Source of the DNA: UBA5336 sp964412785
GTDB lineage: Bacteria; Pseudomonadota; Alphaproteobacteria; Caulobacterales; Hyphomonadaceae
Direction of reading: 5' to 3'
NCBI GenBank assembly: GCA_964412785.1
Contig: CAYPQD010000007.1
Location: 12,860 to 76,859, forward strand
DNA length: 64,000 nt
The position numbers were made by a program, and so were the translations under genes. Positions 35,118 through 43,663 of this stretch are shown one piece after another; within the stretch, counting starts at the first letter, position 1; each line of letters begins with the position of its first letter. The notes below the pieces were generated by a model that did no database searches, had not been told where the DNA came from, and saw only the letters and a program-made list of their open reading frames with translations.

Positions 35118-35494
35118 GGTGGCCTCCCTTTTGCGCGAGTGTCCACCATTGGGGCCCGGCTGTCATGGGCCCGTCAGGCCTCAGGATCAGCTGGGCCGTG
35201 CGCAGTGACTCGCCCGGACAGTTCAGGGAGAATGCGACGATCGTTCCGTCCGCACGCGTCGTCGTGCTCTCACACTTCGCACCGCCTGCGAATTCCTTGC
35301 CGATGGCGGTCATGTCCATTCGCGCCTCAGCCGGACCCACACAGTCGGTAAGGGCGTCCTTGACCTCCTTTCCGCCGACGCGGATCGTCATTTGCCTGCC
35401 ATTTTCCAGGGCGGAAATCGGCCGACTGCGCGTGCGCAAGCGCACCGGACACAGCGAGCGCGCAAAACCCCAACACGATCCGAAAGGCCAGCAT
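35038..35494 (-). pseudogene. Frameshifted DUF3617-like exported protein
   Basis: An ATG at 35494 with a strong AAGGAGGGGGAAG ribosome site begins a good signal peptide (MLAFRIVLGFCALAVSGALAHAQ) followed by SADFRPGKWQ, the start of a DUF3617 domain. That frame stops soon after. The rest of the domain continues in another frame as MTIRVGGKEVKDALTDCVGP ... CESTTTRADGTI ... LNCPGES. Removing one A from the A-run at 35391-35393 would join the two. The second frame stays open to 35038 inside the hydrolase gene, and the natural C-terminus is unclear. It is a recent pseudogene or a base-calling error. Confidence 0.65.
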
Positions 35495-35631
35495 GACTTC
35501 CCCCTCCTTCGTCTGCGCCCAGACGATATCGGTCGGATTTCAATCGACATTGCCGCGCTCTGACGCAATGGCGAGACAGAATGGGTTTCCGACGACGGTA
35601 TCAGCACCGCGCTGTGAGGATGAGGCTGACC

Positions 35632-36066
35632 CTACCCCCGCTTCAGCAGCTTGAAGGTGCCGGTGCCGGTCATCAGGGTCCGCTCGCCGCACCAGATGCG
35701 CCCGCGCACGGTGTGCAGGTCGCCCTGCACGCCGACGACCTCCCCGGTCCCCTCCACCCAGTCGCCATGGCGCGCGCCGGAAACGAAATCGCAGACGAGG
35801 CGCACTGTCACCCACCAATGGTCCGGCCCGGCATCAACCACATGCCCCCAGGCCATGTCTGCAAAGGTCATCAGCATGCCGCCATGGGCGTTCATCATGC
35901 CATTGGTGTGGTGTTCCTCCACCCGGAAGGCGCGGATATAGCCGCCACCGGGCAGGCGCTTGTCATACAGCGGGCCGACCTGCCTGCCAAAGCCGCGATG
36001 CCAGGGCAGCACCTCGAATCCGGCAGGCACTTCGCTCGTCTGATTGGCGGTGAGGTCATCCGACAT
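35632..36066 (-). CDS. PaaI-like hotdog-fold thioesterase
   Basis: A 144-residue protein of the PaaI/YdiI hotdog family that hydrolyses acyl-CoA thioesters. The conserved NAHGGMLMTFADMAWG helix, with the His-Gly-Gly and acidic Asp of the active site, lies near residue 62. The C-terminal RGRIWCGERTLMTGTGTFKLL strands are typical. The ATG at 36066 avoids overlapping the upstream CPBP gene, though the open frame reaches back to 36102. The acyl group is unknown. Confidence 0.87.
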   Translation of the reverse strand: MSDDLTANQTSEVPAGFEVLPWHRGFGRQVGPLYDKRLPGGGYIRAFRVEEHHTNGMMNAHGGMLMTFADMAWGHVVDAGPDHWWVTVRLVCDFVSGARHGDWVEGTGEVVGVQGDLHTVRGRIWCGERTLMTGTGTFKLLKRG

Positions 36067-36116
36067 GACCGGCTTCAAACCGCCGACAGCCCGGCCCGTC
36101 AATCCGCGCCGCAGGG

Positions 36117-36851
36117 TCAGCCGGCAGGCGTTGCGGCAAACAGGAGCAGGGACACCCCATTGGCCGACATGTGCGCAGCGATCGGCGCGGCCATCGAGCC
36201 GGTCTGGATGCGCAGCCAGGCGCAGTAAAGACCAACCAGGAAGATCGGCAGGAGCGCCGGAAGGGTGTACTGCACATGCAGGGACGTGAAGGCGAGACTG
36301 GTCAGAAGAGCGGCCGGCAGCGGCGCCCAGCCGCGTGCCAGGAGGCAGCCGAGCGCGACGCCGCGAAACGCCACCTCCTCGACCAGTGGTGCAAGCACCA
36401 GCCCCGAAACCAGCAGCATCGGCCCCAGCGCCTCGCGCGTCAGCAGCGAGGTGTCATAGCCCTCCCGGTACATCCAGTCGCCCTCGCCACTGCCGGCGAA
36501 CAGGCCCACCAGAAGGCCCGTCCCGATCAGGACGATCGGGCCGATGGACACGGCCGCCAGAAACCAGTCACCCGGAAGATGCATGGCCCCGCCGAACGGG
36601 CCAGCGCCGATGCGCTGGCACCAGAGGCTGAGCGCGATGAAGCCGACGAACTGGCCAAGCACGAGCACGCGCCACTGGCCAGCGACATCCCCGCCACCGC
36701 CAAGCTGCGTCTCGACCCAGCCGGGGGCGATGAGCCCGGCGGCCAGGATCGCCACGAACTGGAACACGAACGGTGCCAGCATCGCCCAGAAGACAGCGGC
36801 CAGAGGATGGTGGCCGAGCGCGGCCGGGGTGTTGTACGATGCTGCGGACAT
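36117..36851 (-). CDS. CPBP family intramembrane metalloprotease
   Basis: A 244-residue protein with about seven to eight membrane spans. It belongs to the CAAX-protease/bacteriocin-processing (CPBP) group. The glutamate motif EEVAFRG (about residue 160) and the histidine-bearing FTSLHVQY motif (about 194) mark the intramembrane active site. It lies between the thioesterase and a UbiB-like kinase, all on the same strand with short gaps. The substrate is unknown; no bacteriocin-like gene adjoins. Confidence 0.88.
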   Translation of the reverse strand: MSAASYNTPAALGHHPLAAVFWAMLAPFVFQFVAILAAGLIAPGWVETQLGGGGDVAGQWRVLVLGQFVGFIALSLWCQRIGAGPFGGAMHLPGDWFLAAVSIGPIVLIGTGLLVGLFAGSGEGDWMYREGYDTSLLTREALGPMLLVSGLVLAPLVEEVAFRGVALGCLLARGWAPLPAALLTSLAFTSLHVQYTLPALLPIFLVGLYCAWLRIQTGSMAAPIAAHMSANGVSLLLFAATPAG

Positions 36852-36863
36852 GTCGGGACGGGC

Positions 36864-38222
36864 TTAGGCGCTGAGGCCGGCCACCTCAAGCGCCTGCACC
36901 TGGCGCGCGGCGACAACAGGCTCCTCCAGGCCGGCGAGGCTTTCCTCGAACATGCGATGGAAATTGAGCTCCGCGCGCAGGCGCAGATAGGCCGCGCCAA
37001 GCCCGATCGCAGCCCGGTCCATGAACACGAACTCGCGCGGAATGCGCACCGGCCCCTTCTCCTTGAGCTGGCGCCGCACCTCGAATGCCTCGCGACGGCC
37101 ATAGTCGCCCGGTTTCACCCCATCAGAGACGCTGCGCACCCGATCATCGAGCAGCGGGCCATAGATGAACCGCGCCCAGATATTCAGCACCTCGATCAGC
37201 TCGCGGGTCAGGTTGCGAAAGCCCCACTTCTCATAGGCTGCGACGCTCGCATCGAAATCCTCTGCCAGAAGCGCCCGGTAGAGGTCGACCGTGCCGGCGA
37301 CGAAACTCGGCGGAAAGATGCGGATGCATCCATAATCGAGGAGGTTGAGGCCCGTCCCATCACCAGTCACCTGATAATTGCCGAGATGGGGATCGCCATG
37401 GATCACCGCATACCGGTTGAACGGGGTCCACCACGTCCAGAACAGCATCTCCGCGATCCGGTTGCGGACATCCTGCGAGGCGTCCTCGTAAGCGCTCAGG
37501 CGGTCGCCGGTGACCCAGCTCATGGTCAGCAACCGGTCGGTGGACAGTTCCGGTACCGGCTGCGGCACCGTGACGAAATCGAGGCCCGACAGCATGCCGG
37601 CGTAAAGCCGCATGTGCTTCGCCTCGCGGTCATAGTCGAGTTCCTCGCGCAGGCGGTCTGAGATTTCCTCGATCATCTCGCTGGTGTCGATCGAGCCGTC
37701 GAGCCGCCTGAACAGGCCGAGCAGGGTGCGCAGTTGGCCGACATCGCTTTCCACAGCGCTCGACATTTCCGGGTATTGCAGCTTGCAGGCGACCTCGCGG
37801 CCATCATGAAGTCGGCCCCGGTGGACCTGGCCCAGCGAAGCGGCGTGGGCCGCGCTTTCGCCGAATTCGGCAAAGCGCGCGCGCCAGTCCGGCCCCAGTT
37901 CCGCGCGCATCCGCCGCTTCACGAACGGCCAGCCCATGGCCGGCGCCTGCGCCTGCAGCTGGCCAAACTCGGCCGCATACTCCGGCGGCAGGAAGTCCGG
38001 AATGGTGGAGACCATCTGCGCCACCTTCATGAGCGGCCCCTTGGAGCGGCCCAGCGCCGCCGCCAGCGCCCGCGCCATCCTCTGGTCGGCCTCATCGCCA
38101 CCCATCACGCGATTTGCCGCCAGGCTGAGACCGGCGCCGGACAGGTTGGCCCCGACCCGGGCGGTTCGCGCCAGACGCGCGCTCAAACGGTTTCGTTCAG
38201 GATCGTCCGAAAAATCGCTCAT
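36864..38222 (-). CDS. ABC1 / UbiB-AarF family atypical kinase
   Basis: A 452-residue protein-kinase-like ATPase of the ADCK/UbiB family linked to isoprenoid-quinone and lipid metabolism. The N-terminal KxGQ-type segment appears as KVAQMVS. The invariant Lys is in VACKLQYPEM, the catalytic loop is HGDPHLGNYQV, and the DFG position reads LDYG, all normal for ABC1 kinases. There is no C-terminal membrane anchor, unlike E. coli UbiB. The ATG at 38222 is preferred to a start 17 codons upstream because the protein opens with the usual hydrophilic MSDFSDD. It may act with the flavin hydroxylase family in ubiquinone synthesis; not proven. Confidence 0.9.
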   Translation of the reverse strand: MSDFSDDPERNRLSARLARTARVGANLSGAGLSLAANRVMGGDEADQRMARALAAALGRSKGPLMKVAQMVSTIPDFLPPEYAAEFGQLQAQAPAMGWPFVKRRMRAELGPDWRARFAEFGESAAHAASLGQVHRGRLHDGREVACKLQYPEMSSAVESDVGQLRTLLGLFRRLDGSIDTSEMIEEISDRLREELDYDREAKHMRLYAGMLSGLDFVTVPQPVPELSTDRLLTMSWVTGDRLSAYEDASQDVRNRIAEMLFWTWWTPFNRYAVIHGDPHLGNYQVTGDGTGLNLLDYGCIRIFPPSFVAGTVDLYRALLAEDFDASVAAYEKWGFRNLTRELIEVLNIWARFIYGPLLDDRVRSVSDGVKPGDYGRREAFEVRRQLKEKGPVRIPREFVFMDRAAIGLGAAYLRLRAELNFHRMFEESLAGLEEPVVAARQVQALEVAGLSA

Positions 38223-38456
38223 CACCCATGGCACATAGGACGCCGCAGGCCGGCTCCCAGAGCCAAGCCCCAATCCAGGAGACGCGCAGATCGGGTTTCA
38301 GCGCCCGCTCCCACTGGCCGCAGGCCGCCGACGCGGTCGGTCAAATTTGCCGGGCCGCCTCAACCACACCTCCATGCGATTGTGCCAAACCGGGCCTCGA
38401 CAGGAAGGCGCCGCCCGGGCGGGGCACGGCGCCGGCAGTTCCAAGGGTCTGGTGGC

Positions 38457-39914
38457 ATGGCAAAAACGGTTCTGGTGGTCGATGATGACCCGACACAACG
38501 CAGGCTGCTGCAGGCCGCCGTGGAGAAGGCCGGGTTCGCCTGCCGCACCGCGCCGGACGGCGAGTCCGGATTCCAGGTCGCCAGCGACCCCAAGGACGGC
38601 ATCGACGTGGTCCTGCTCGACCTGGTGATGCCGGGACTGTCCGGCCAGGAAACGCTGGAGCGCCTTTCCGAGCGCCGTCCCGACCTGCCTGTGATCGTCC
38701 TGACCGCCACCGGCGGGATTGACACAGTGGTGCAGTCCATGCGCGCCGGCGCGATCGATTTCTTCGTCAAGCCGGCAAGCCCGGAGCGGGTCATCGTCTC
38801 GATCCGCAATGCGCTCAAGATGTCGTCCCTGTCGGGTGAGGTGAAGCGCCTGTCGCGCAAGGCCGAGGGCGGCATGCAGTTTGCCGACATGATTGCGCGC
38901 GCGCCGCTGATGCGCCAGGTGGTGAAGATGGGCGAGCGCGCCGCCGCCTCGACCATCCCGGTTCTCATCCTCGGCGAGAGCGGCGTCGGCAAGGAAGTCG
39001 TCGCCCGCTGCATCCAGGGCGCATCGGAGCGGGCCGGCAAGCCCTTCGTCACCGTCAATTGCGGCGCCATTCCGGAAAACCTCGTGGAGAGCATCCTGTT
39101 CGGCCACGAAAAGGGCGCCTTTACCGGCGCGGTGTCGAAAACCCTCGGCAAGTTCGTCGAAGCCGATGGCGGCACGCTGTTCCTCGACGAGGTCGGCGAG
39201 TTGCCCCTCGACATGCAGGTGAAGCTGCTGCGCGCCCTGCAGGAAGGCGAGGTCGACCCGGTTGGCGCGCGCCGCCCGGTCAAGGTCGATGTGCGGATCA
39301 TCTCCGCGACCAACAAGGACATGGCCGCTCAGGTGAAGGCCGGCACCTTCCGCGAGGATCTCTACTACCGTCTCAACGTCTTTCCGATTGAGGTGCCGCC
39401 TCTGCGCGACCGGGTGGAGGACGTCCCTTGCCTGGTGGACCACTTCATCACCCGCTTCAACGCGTCGGAAGGCACGCGCATTGACGGCGCCACCGAGAAA
39501 ACGCTGGGATTGCTGTGCGCCCATGACTGGCCGGGCAATGTCCGCCAGCTGGAGAATGCAATCTTCCGCGCCATGGTTCTGGCTGACACGCCGCTCCTGC
39601 AGCCACAGGACTTTCCGCAGATTTCAGGCCTGCTGCCCGATGTCTCCCAGCTTCCGGAAACCCTCACCCTGCCCCAGCCGGCCAATGATGCCGGCCCCGA
39701 GCGCGCCGGCGCCGCACCCGTCGCGATCTTCGACGAACACGGCGATATCCGCCCGGTCGAGGCGATCGAGCGTGACCTCCTGCAGTTCGCCATCGACCAT
39801 TACGAAGGCCACATGTCGGAAGTCAGCCGCAAGCTCGGCATTGGCCGCTCAACGCTCTATCGCAAGGTCCGGGAATACGATCTCACCGTCCGCGGCGAAC
39901 GCGAAGCAGGGTAG
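38457..39914 (+). CDS. Sigma-54-dependent response regulator (NtrC/TacA-like)
   Basis: A 485-residue transcription activator. The receiver domain (~1-120) carries the acidic pocket VVDDDP, the phospho-acceptor in VVLLDLVMPG, and the Lys of FFVKPAS. The AAA+ domain (~145-375) has Walker A GESGVGKE and the sigma-54 contact motif GAFTGA, with Walker B in LFLDEVGELP. The C-terminus is a Fis-type helix-turn-helix (SEVSRKLGIGRSTLYRKVREY). No histidine kinase is adjacent, so it is an orphan here. The opening resembles Caulobacter TacA, which acts downstream of a phosphorelay in stalk formation. Orthology is a guess from memory. Confidence 0.93.
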   Translation: MAKTVLVVDDDPTQRRLLQAAVEKAGFACRTAPDGESGFQVASDPKDGIDVVLLDLVMPGLSGQETLERLSERRPDLPVIVLTATGGIDTVVQSMRAGAIDFFVKPASPERVIVSIRNALKMSSLSGEVKRLSRKAEGGMQFADMIARAPLMRQVVKMGERAAASTIPVLILGESGVGKEVVARCIQGASERAGKPFVTVNCGAIPENLVESILFGHEKGAFTGAVSKTLGKFVEADGGTLFLDEVGELPLDMQVKLLRALQEGEVDPVGARRPVKVDVRIISATNKDMAAQVKAGTFREDLYYRLNVFPIEVPPLRDRVEDVPCLVDHFITRFNASEGTRIDGATEKTLGLLCAHDWPGNVRQLENAIFRAMVLADTPLLQPQDFPQISGLLPDVSQLPETLTLPQPANDAGPERAGAAPVAIFDEHGDIRPVEAIERDLLQFAIDHYEGHMSEVSRKLGIGRSTLYRKVREYDLTVRGEREAG

Positions 39915-39941
39915 AGGCCAGGAGGGCGCCACCGCCAGCGC

Positions 39942-40181
39942 CTATTCCGCCGCCAGCTTCTCCCCATCAGCGGTGCGCTCATCCTCAAACACGAGGATGT
40001 CGCCGGGCTGGCACTCAAGCTCTCGGCAGAGCGCCTCCAGAGTAGAGAAGCGCACGGCCTTCGCCTTGCCCGTCTTCAGGATCGACAGGTTGGCCAGCGT
40101 CACGCCAACACGCTCCGACAATTCGGTAAGGGACATACGCCGTTCGAGCAGCACACGGTCGAGGGTCACACGGATCGCCAT
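39942..40181 (-). CDS. Small XRE-type HTH regulator
   Basis: A 79-residue DNA-binding protein that is nearly all helix-turn-helix: SLTELSERVGVTLANLSILKTGKAKAVRFSTLEALCREL, then CQPGDILVFE. This type is commonly paired with a DUF2975 membrane protein, and that is exactly its neighbour 11 bases upstream. The pair is likely one operon transcribed leftwards. Role and signal are unknown; it may autoregulate through the AT-rich stretch at 40781-40815. Confidence 0.88.
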   Translation of the reverse strand: MAIRVTLDRVLLERRMSLTELSERVGVTLANLSILKTGKAKAVRFSTLEALCRELECQPGDILVFEDERTADGEKLAAE

Positions 40182-40192
40182 CGCACCCTCAT

Positions 40193-40726
40193 TCAGATCG
40201 TCATCTTCTCTTCCTCGCGCAAGCGGGTTCCTTCACGGAACACCTGCGAGAGGATGAGCAGGGCCGCCACGGCTGCCCAGACAACGAGATTGATCGTGAT
40301 CGGGTTGTCGCGCGCAACACTGCCGGCCTGCGGCACCACATGCATGATGATGACAGACAGAAGGCTCGCCACCTCCATGATCGCCAGAGCGACCGCAACC
40401 CGCGTCAGACGCGCGGCGTTGTCCGGTACGAACGGGTCGCCATCGGCCAGGGTTGCCAGGATGCGCCGCAATTGCACGCTGACATAGACGACGCCAGGTG
40501 CAACGACCGCCAGCCCGATCAGCGGGAAGACAAAGTCGAGCGGGCCGACCTCCGCCGTCGCCGCACGGCCCGCCGGGATCGCCAGCGCGCCATCATTCAG
40601 GCTGGTGACAAGCCCGATCGCGAGGATCACGAACACAAATACACCCAGCACCACCGCGACCCAGATCACGCCGGTCATGATCATCGTCAGAACGGCCGCC
40701 ATGGAATTTCCGCGCTTGACGCTCAT
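40193..40726 (-). CDS. DUF2975 membrane protein
   Basis: A 177-residue inner-membrane protein with four predicted spans (roughly 10-40, 65-85, 110-132 and 145-165). The loop ILATLADGDPFVPDNAARL between spans 2 and 3 is the recognisable DUF2975 signature. It is followed by a small XRE regulator and is probably controlled by or with it. The function of the family is not established. It is divergent from rdgB; the shared gap contains a TTGACA (40754-40759) and the AT-rich TTGATAAACGATAATTGAC. Confidence 0.85.
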   Translation of the reverse strand: MSVKRGNSMAAVLTMIMTGVIWVAVVLGVFVFVILAIGLVTSLNDGALAIPAGRAATAEVGPLDFVFPLIGLAVVAPGVVYVSVQLRRILATLADGDPFVPDNAARLTRVAVALAIMEVASLLSVIIMHVVPQAGSVARDNPITINLVVWAAVAALLILSQVFREGTRLREEEKMTI

Positions 40727-40817
40727 ATACCGAACGGGCCCTTTCGCCGGGGCTTGACAGGGCTATCGGCGCCCTCCTTGTTGATAAACGATAATTGACG
40801 AGAAAAGTAAAGCAAGG

Positions 40818-41438
40818 ATGACGCGTCCGCCCATGGCCTACAAATCGCTGACGCCGGGGCGCCTCGTCGCCGCCACCCATAATGCCGGAAAGGTCCGGGA
40901 ACTGAAGGCGCTGCTGGAGCCCCTGGGGTTCGAGGTGGTGCCTGCCGGGGACCTCGGCCTTGCCGAACCTGACGAGACCGAATTCACCTTCGCCGGCAAT
41001 GCCCGCATCAAGGCGCACGCAGCCGCGCAGGCCTCCGGCCTGCCGGCACTCGCCGATGACAGCGGGCTTGACGTGGCCGCCCTCGGCGGCATGCCGGGTG
41101 TCTTCACGGCGGACTGGGCCGGCCACCCGCGCGATTTCCACCGTGCCATGGACAAGGTCGAGCGCGAACTCGTGGCGATCGGCGCGAGTGACCGCTCCGC
41201 CCGCTTCGTCTGCGCGCTCGCCATTGCCTGGCCCGATGGAACCGACGCTGTGTTCGAAGGAGAGGTGCGCGGCCACCTCACCTGGCCGCCGCGCGGCGAA
41301 AGGGGTTTCGGCTTTGACCCGATGTTCATCGCGGCTGGCGACACGCACACCTTCGGCGAGATCGAGCCGGAGCGGAAGCATGCGATCAGTCACCGCGCTG
41401 ACGCCTTCGCGAAGCTGACCACCGCCCTGCTGCCATGA
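40818..41438 (+). CDS. rdgB: dITP/XTP pyrophosphatase (HAM1)
   Basis: Removes non-canonical purine triphosphates (ITP, dITP, XTP) from the nucleotide pool; 206 residues. The N-terminal substrate motif ATHNAGKVREL, the metal-site DDSGLDV near residue 75, and the late GFGFDPMF and HAISHRADAF segments are all standard. The ATG at 40818 is accompanied by AAGG almost touching it; an in-frame ATG at 40833 is a possible alternative. It overlaps hemW by four bases (ATGA). rdgB-hemW is a widespread pairing in alphaproteobacteria. Confidence 0.96.
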   Translation: MTRPPMAYKSLTPGRLVAATHNAGKVRELKALLEPLGFEVVPAGDLGLAEPDETEFTFAGNARIKAHAAAQASGLPALADDSGLDVAALGGMPGVFTADWAGHPRDFHRAMDKVERELVAIGASDRSARFVCALAIAWPDGTDAVFEGEVRGHLTWPPRGERGFGFDPMFIAAGDTHTFGEIEPERKHAISHRADAFAKLTTALLP

Positions 41439-42628
41439 CCCCGGCCGCGCCGGTCGGCCCGGACTGGGGTTTCGGGCTGTACATCCACTGGCCCTTTTGC
41501 GCGCGCATCTGCCCCTATTGTGATTTCAACGTCTACGCCGCGAAGGACCGCGACCCGGCCCCACTCATCGCCGCCCTGCGCCGCGACCTCGCCGCCCATG
41601 CGCGCCGGCTTGCCGGCCACCCGGCGCTGACCTCTCTCTACTTCGGAGGTGGCACGCCCTCGCTGATGCCCCCGGCATCCATCGCCGTACTGGTCGAGGA
41701 CACCGCGCACCTGTTCGGCCTCGCGGCCAGCGCAGAGATCACGTTGGAAGCCAATCCCGATGACATCACCGCGGCCCGCCTCGCCGACTGGCAGGCCGCC
41801 GGTATCACACGCCTGTCCATCGGCGTGCAGGCGCTCGATGACGCGGCCCTCGCCGCGCTCGGCCGCAACCATGACGCCGCCACCGCCCGCTCATCGCTAA
41901 CCGCTGCGCTTGGCCGCTTCGACACGCTCTCGATCGACCTCATCTACGCCCGCCCCGGCCAGGACCGCGATGCGTGGACACGCGAACTCACTGCGGCCCT
42001 CGCCCTCGGCGCGCCGCACCTGTCGCTCTATGAACTGACCATCGAGCCGGCGACCGCCTTCGGCAAGCGCGCCGCACGTGGGGGCCTCATCCCCATGCCG
42101 GACGAGCAGCAAGCCGACCTCTACACGCTGACCCAGGATATCTGCGCCGCGCACGGCCTGCCGGCCTATGAGGTGTCCAACCATGCCGCCGGCGCCGCCC
42201 ATCGCTCGGCCCACAACCTGACCTACTGGCGCGGCGGCGACTGGATCGGCCTCGGCCCCGGCGCCCATGGTCGCCTGACGCTGGACGGCGTGCGCCATGC
42301 CACTGTCGCGCCCCGCCGGCCCGTCGATTACATCGCAGCGACCAAGGCCGGCGCCCCTGCCCACGGCGCCGGCGAAGCGCTTGCACCGGGTGAGGTCGCC
42401 GACGAACTTCTGGCGCTTGGCCTGCGGACCACCGAAGGCCTCGACCCGGGGCGGCTTGCGGCGCTGACCGGCGCGCGTCCGGACCGCGGCCGCCTCGCCG
42501 CCCTCGCCCAAGCGGGCTGGCTTACCCCCGACCCGGCCCGCCTTGTCCTCACCGACGCCGGCCGCCTCCTCGCGGACCGCGTCGCCGCGGAGATCGCTGC
42601 AGTGATGGCGCCGGTCCACCCGGATTGA
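41435..42628 (+). CDS. hemW: HemW, radical SAM heme chaperone
   Basis: A 397-residue radical SAM protein related to oxygen-independent coproporphyrinogen oxidase HemN. The 4Fe-4S motif CARICPYC (Cx3Cx2C) stands near residue 24, with FGGGTPSLM following as the SAM-binding strand and GVQALDDAALAALGR typical for the family. HemW proteins of this length lack the extra N-terminal residues that HemN needs for catalysis. They act in heme insertion into respiratory proteins. It is translationally coupled to rdgB. An intergenic repeat follows directly. Confidence 0.93.
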   Translation: MTPAAPVGPDWGFGLYIHWPFCARICPYCDFNVYAAKDRDPAPLIAALRRDLAAHARRLAGHPALTSLYFGGGTPSLMPPASIAVLVEDTAHLFGLAASAEITLEANPDDITAARLADWQAAGITRLSIGVQALDDAALAALGRNHDAATARSSLTAALGRFDTLSIDLIYARPGQDRDAWTRELTAALALGAPHLSLYELTIEPATAFGKRAARGGLIPMPDEQQADLYTLTQDICAAHGLPAYEVSNHAAGAAHRSAHNLTYWRGGDWIGLGPGAHGRLTLDGVRHATVAPRRPVDYIAATKAGAPAHGAGEALAPGEVADELLALGLRTTEGLDPGRLAALTGARPDRGRLAALAQAGWLTPDPARLVLTDAGRLLADRVAAEIAAVMAPVHPD

Positions 42629-42639
42629 ACCCTGCCCTT

Positions 42640-42739
42640 CGGTCCTCCGCGGTTACGGCGCATGGGGCGACGACGCGCAGTCGCGCTCGGCCTCTCACTG
42701 CGCGGATCGGTTTTGGCTCCGTACCGCTTTGTATTACGC
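42640..42739 (+). repeat. Intergenic repeat family, copy 3
   Basis: About 100 bases resembling 19273-19386 and the minus strand of 5178-5285: CGGCGCATGGGGCGACGACGCGCAGTCGCGCT near the start, GCGGATCGGTTTTGG in the middle and TGTATTACGC at the end. Hairpins are weaker here. The last few bases include the stop codon of the Xer recombinase gene, so the element reaches into a coding end. Confidence 0.65.
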
Positions 42740-43639
42740 ACCGCGCGGGTGGGCGCGGGCGATGGCCTCGCGCAAATGGCCGGTGGCGACAGCGGTATAG
42801 ACCTGCGTGGTCGACAGGCTGGCATGGCCGAGCAGGGCCTGGATCGAGCGCAGATCACCACCATGGGCGAGCAGATGGGTGGCGAAGGCATGGCGCAGGG
42901 CATGCGGTGTTGCGGTGTCCGGCAGGCCGAGTGCGCCGCGCAGCTGCTGCACCCGGCCCTGCACGATCCGCGGGTTGAGCGGGCCGCCGCGCACGCCGCG
43001 GAACAGGGGCGCTGTCCGCGCCGGAACGAACGGCATGAGCCCGGCATAGGTATCGACTGCCTTGCGCACCACCGGCAGCAGCGGAACAAGGCGCACCTTG
43101 CCGCCCTTGCCCGTCACCCGCATCACCTCCGGCGGTGGCAGGTCGGCCCCGGTGAATGCCAACGCCTCCGAAATCCGCAGGCCCGCGCCATAGAGCAGCA
43201 TCAGGACGGCCGTATCGCGCGCGCCGACCCAGGGCTCGTCCGTCAGCGCTGCCACCTCGTCGATCATCTCGCGCGCGGCTTCCTCATCGACGGGCCGGGG
43301 CAGCCGGGCGCGCCGGCGCGGCCCTTCAAGCAGCGCGATGGCGGTGCTCTCCACCCCATGGCGCCGGTGCAGCCAGTGATAAAAGCCGCGAATGGCCGAC
43401 AGCGCCCGCGCCAGCGAAGCCTCCGACAGCCCGTCCCGCCGCCGCTTGGCGAGATAGGCGCGCAGGTCGCCGGCGGTCAGCGCGCCATACTCCCCGGGCC
43501 CCGTCACCGGTGCGCCGAGATGGCCGGCCAGGAATCCCGCGAAGGCAACCAGGTCTGTGGCGTAGGCCTCACGGGTGCGCGCAGCGAGCCGGCCGGCGCC
43601 GGCGAGTTCCCCAAGATAGGCGGCGATCGGATCGGTCAT
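42734..43639 (-). CDS. xerC: Tyrosine recombinase XerC/XerD
   Basis: A 301-residue site-specific recombinase that resolves chromosome dimers at dif together with its partner. The N-terminal SAM-like DNA-binding domain spans ~1-90. The catalytic set is complete: Arg in GAGLRISEAL, Lys in GKGGKVR, His-x-x-Arg in HALRHAFATH, His in LGHASLS and the nucleophile Tyr in TTQVYTAV. XerC and XerD are hard to tell apart by eye; the C-terminal sequence favours XerC. Functionally it is the partner of FtsK, whose gene lies at the window start, though the two are not linked. Confidence 0.93.
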   Translation of the reverse strand: MTDPIAAYLGELAGAGRLAARTREAYATDLVAFAGFLAGHLGAPVTGPGEYGALTAGDLRAYLAKRRRDGLSEASLARALSAIRGFYHWLHRRHGVESTAIALLEGPRRRARLPRPVDEEAAREMIDEVAALTDEPWVGARDTAVLMLLYGAGLRISEALAFTGADLPPPEVMRVTGKGGKVRLVPLLPVVRKAVDTYAGLMPFVPARTAPLFRGVRGGPLNPRIVQGRVQQLRGALGLPDTATPHALRHAFATHLLAHGGDLRSIQALLGHASLSTTQVYTAVATGHLREAIARAHPRGA

Positions 43640-43663
43640 GGTGCTGATCCTCGCCGCAGCCGG

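Noticed and set aside
41435..42628. Calling this gene hemN (oxygen-independent coproporphyrinogen III oxidase).
   Set aside because: Its length (~397) and the motif right at the N-terminus fit HemW, which lacks the HemN N-terminal region; it also pairs with rdgB as HemW does.
42625..42978. A short plus-strand open frame across intergenic repeat copy 3.
   Set aside because: It covers the repeat and the antisense of the Xer gene, with an Arg-rich low-complexity translation.
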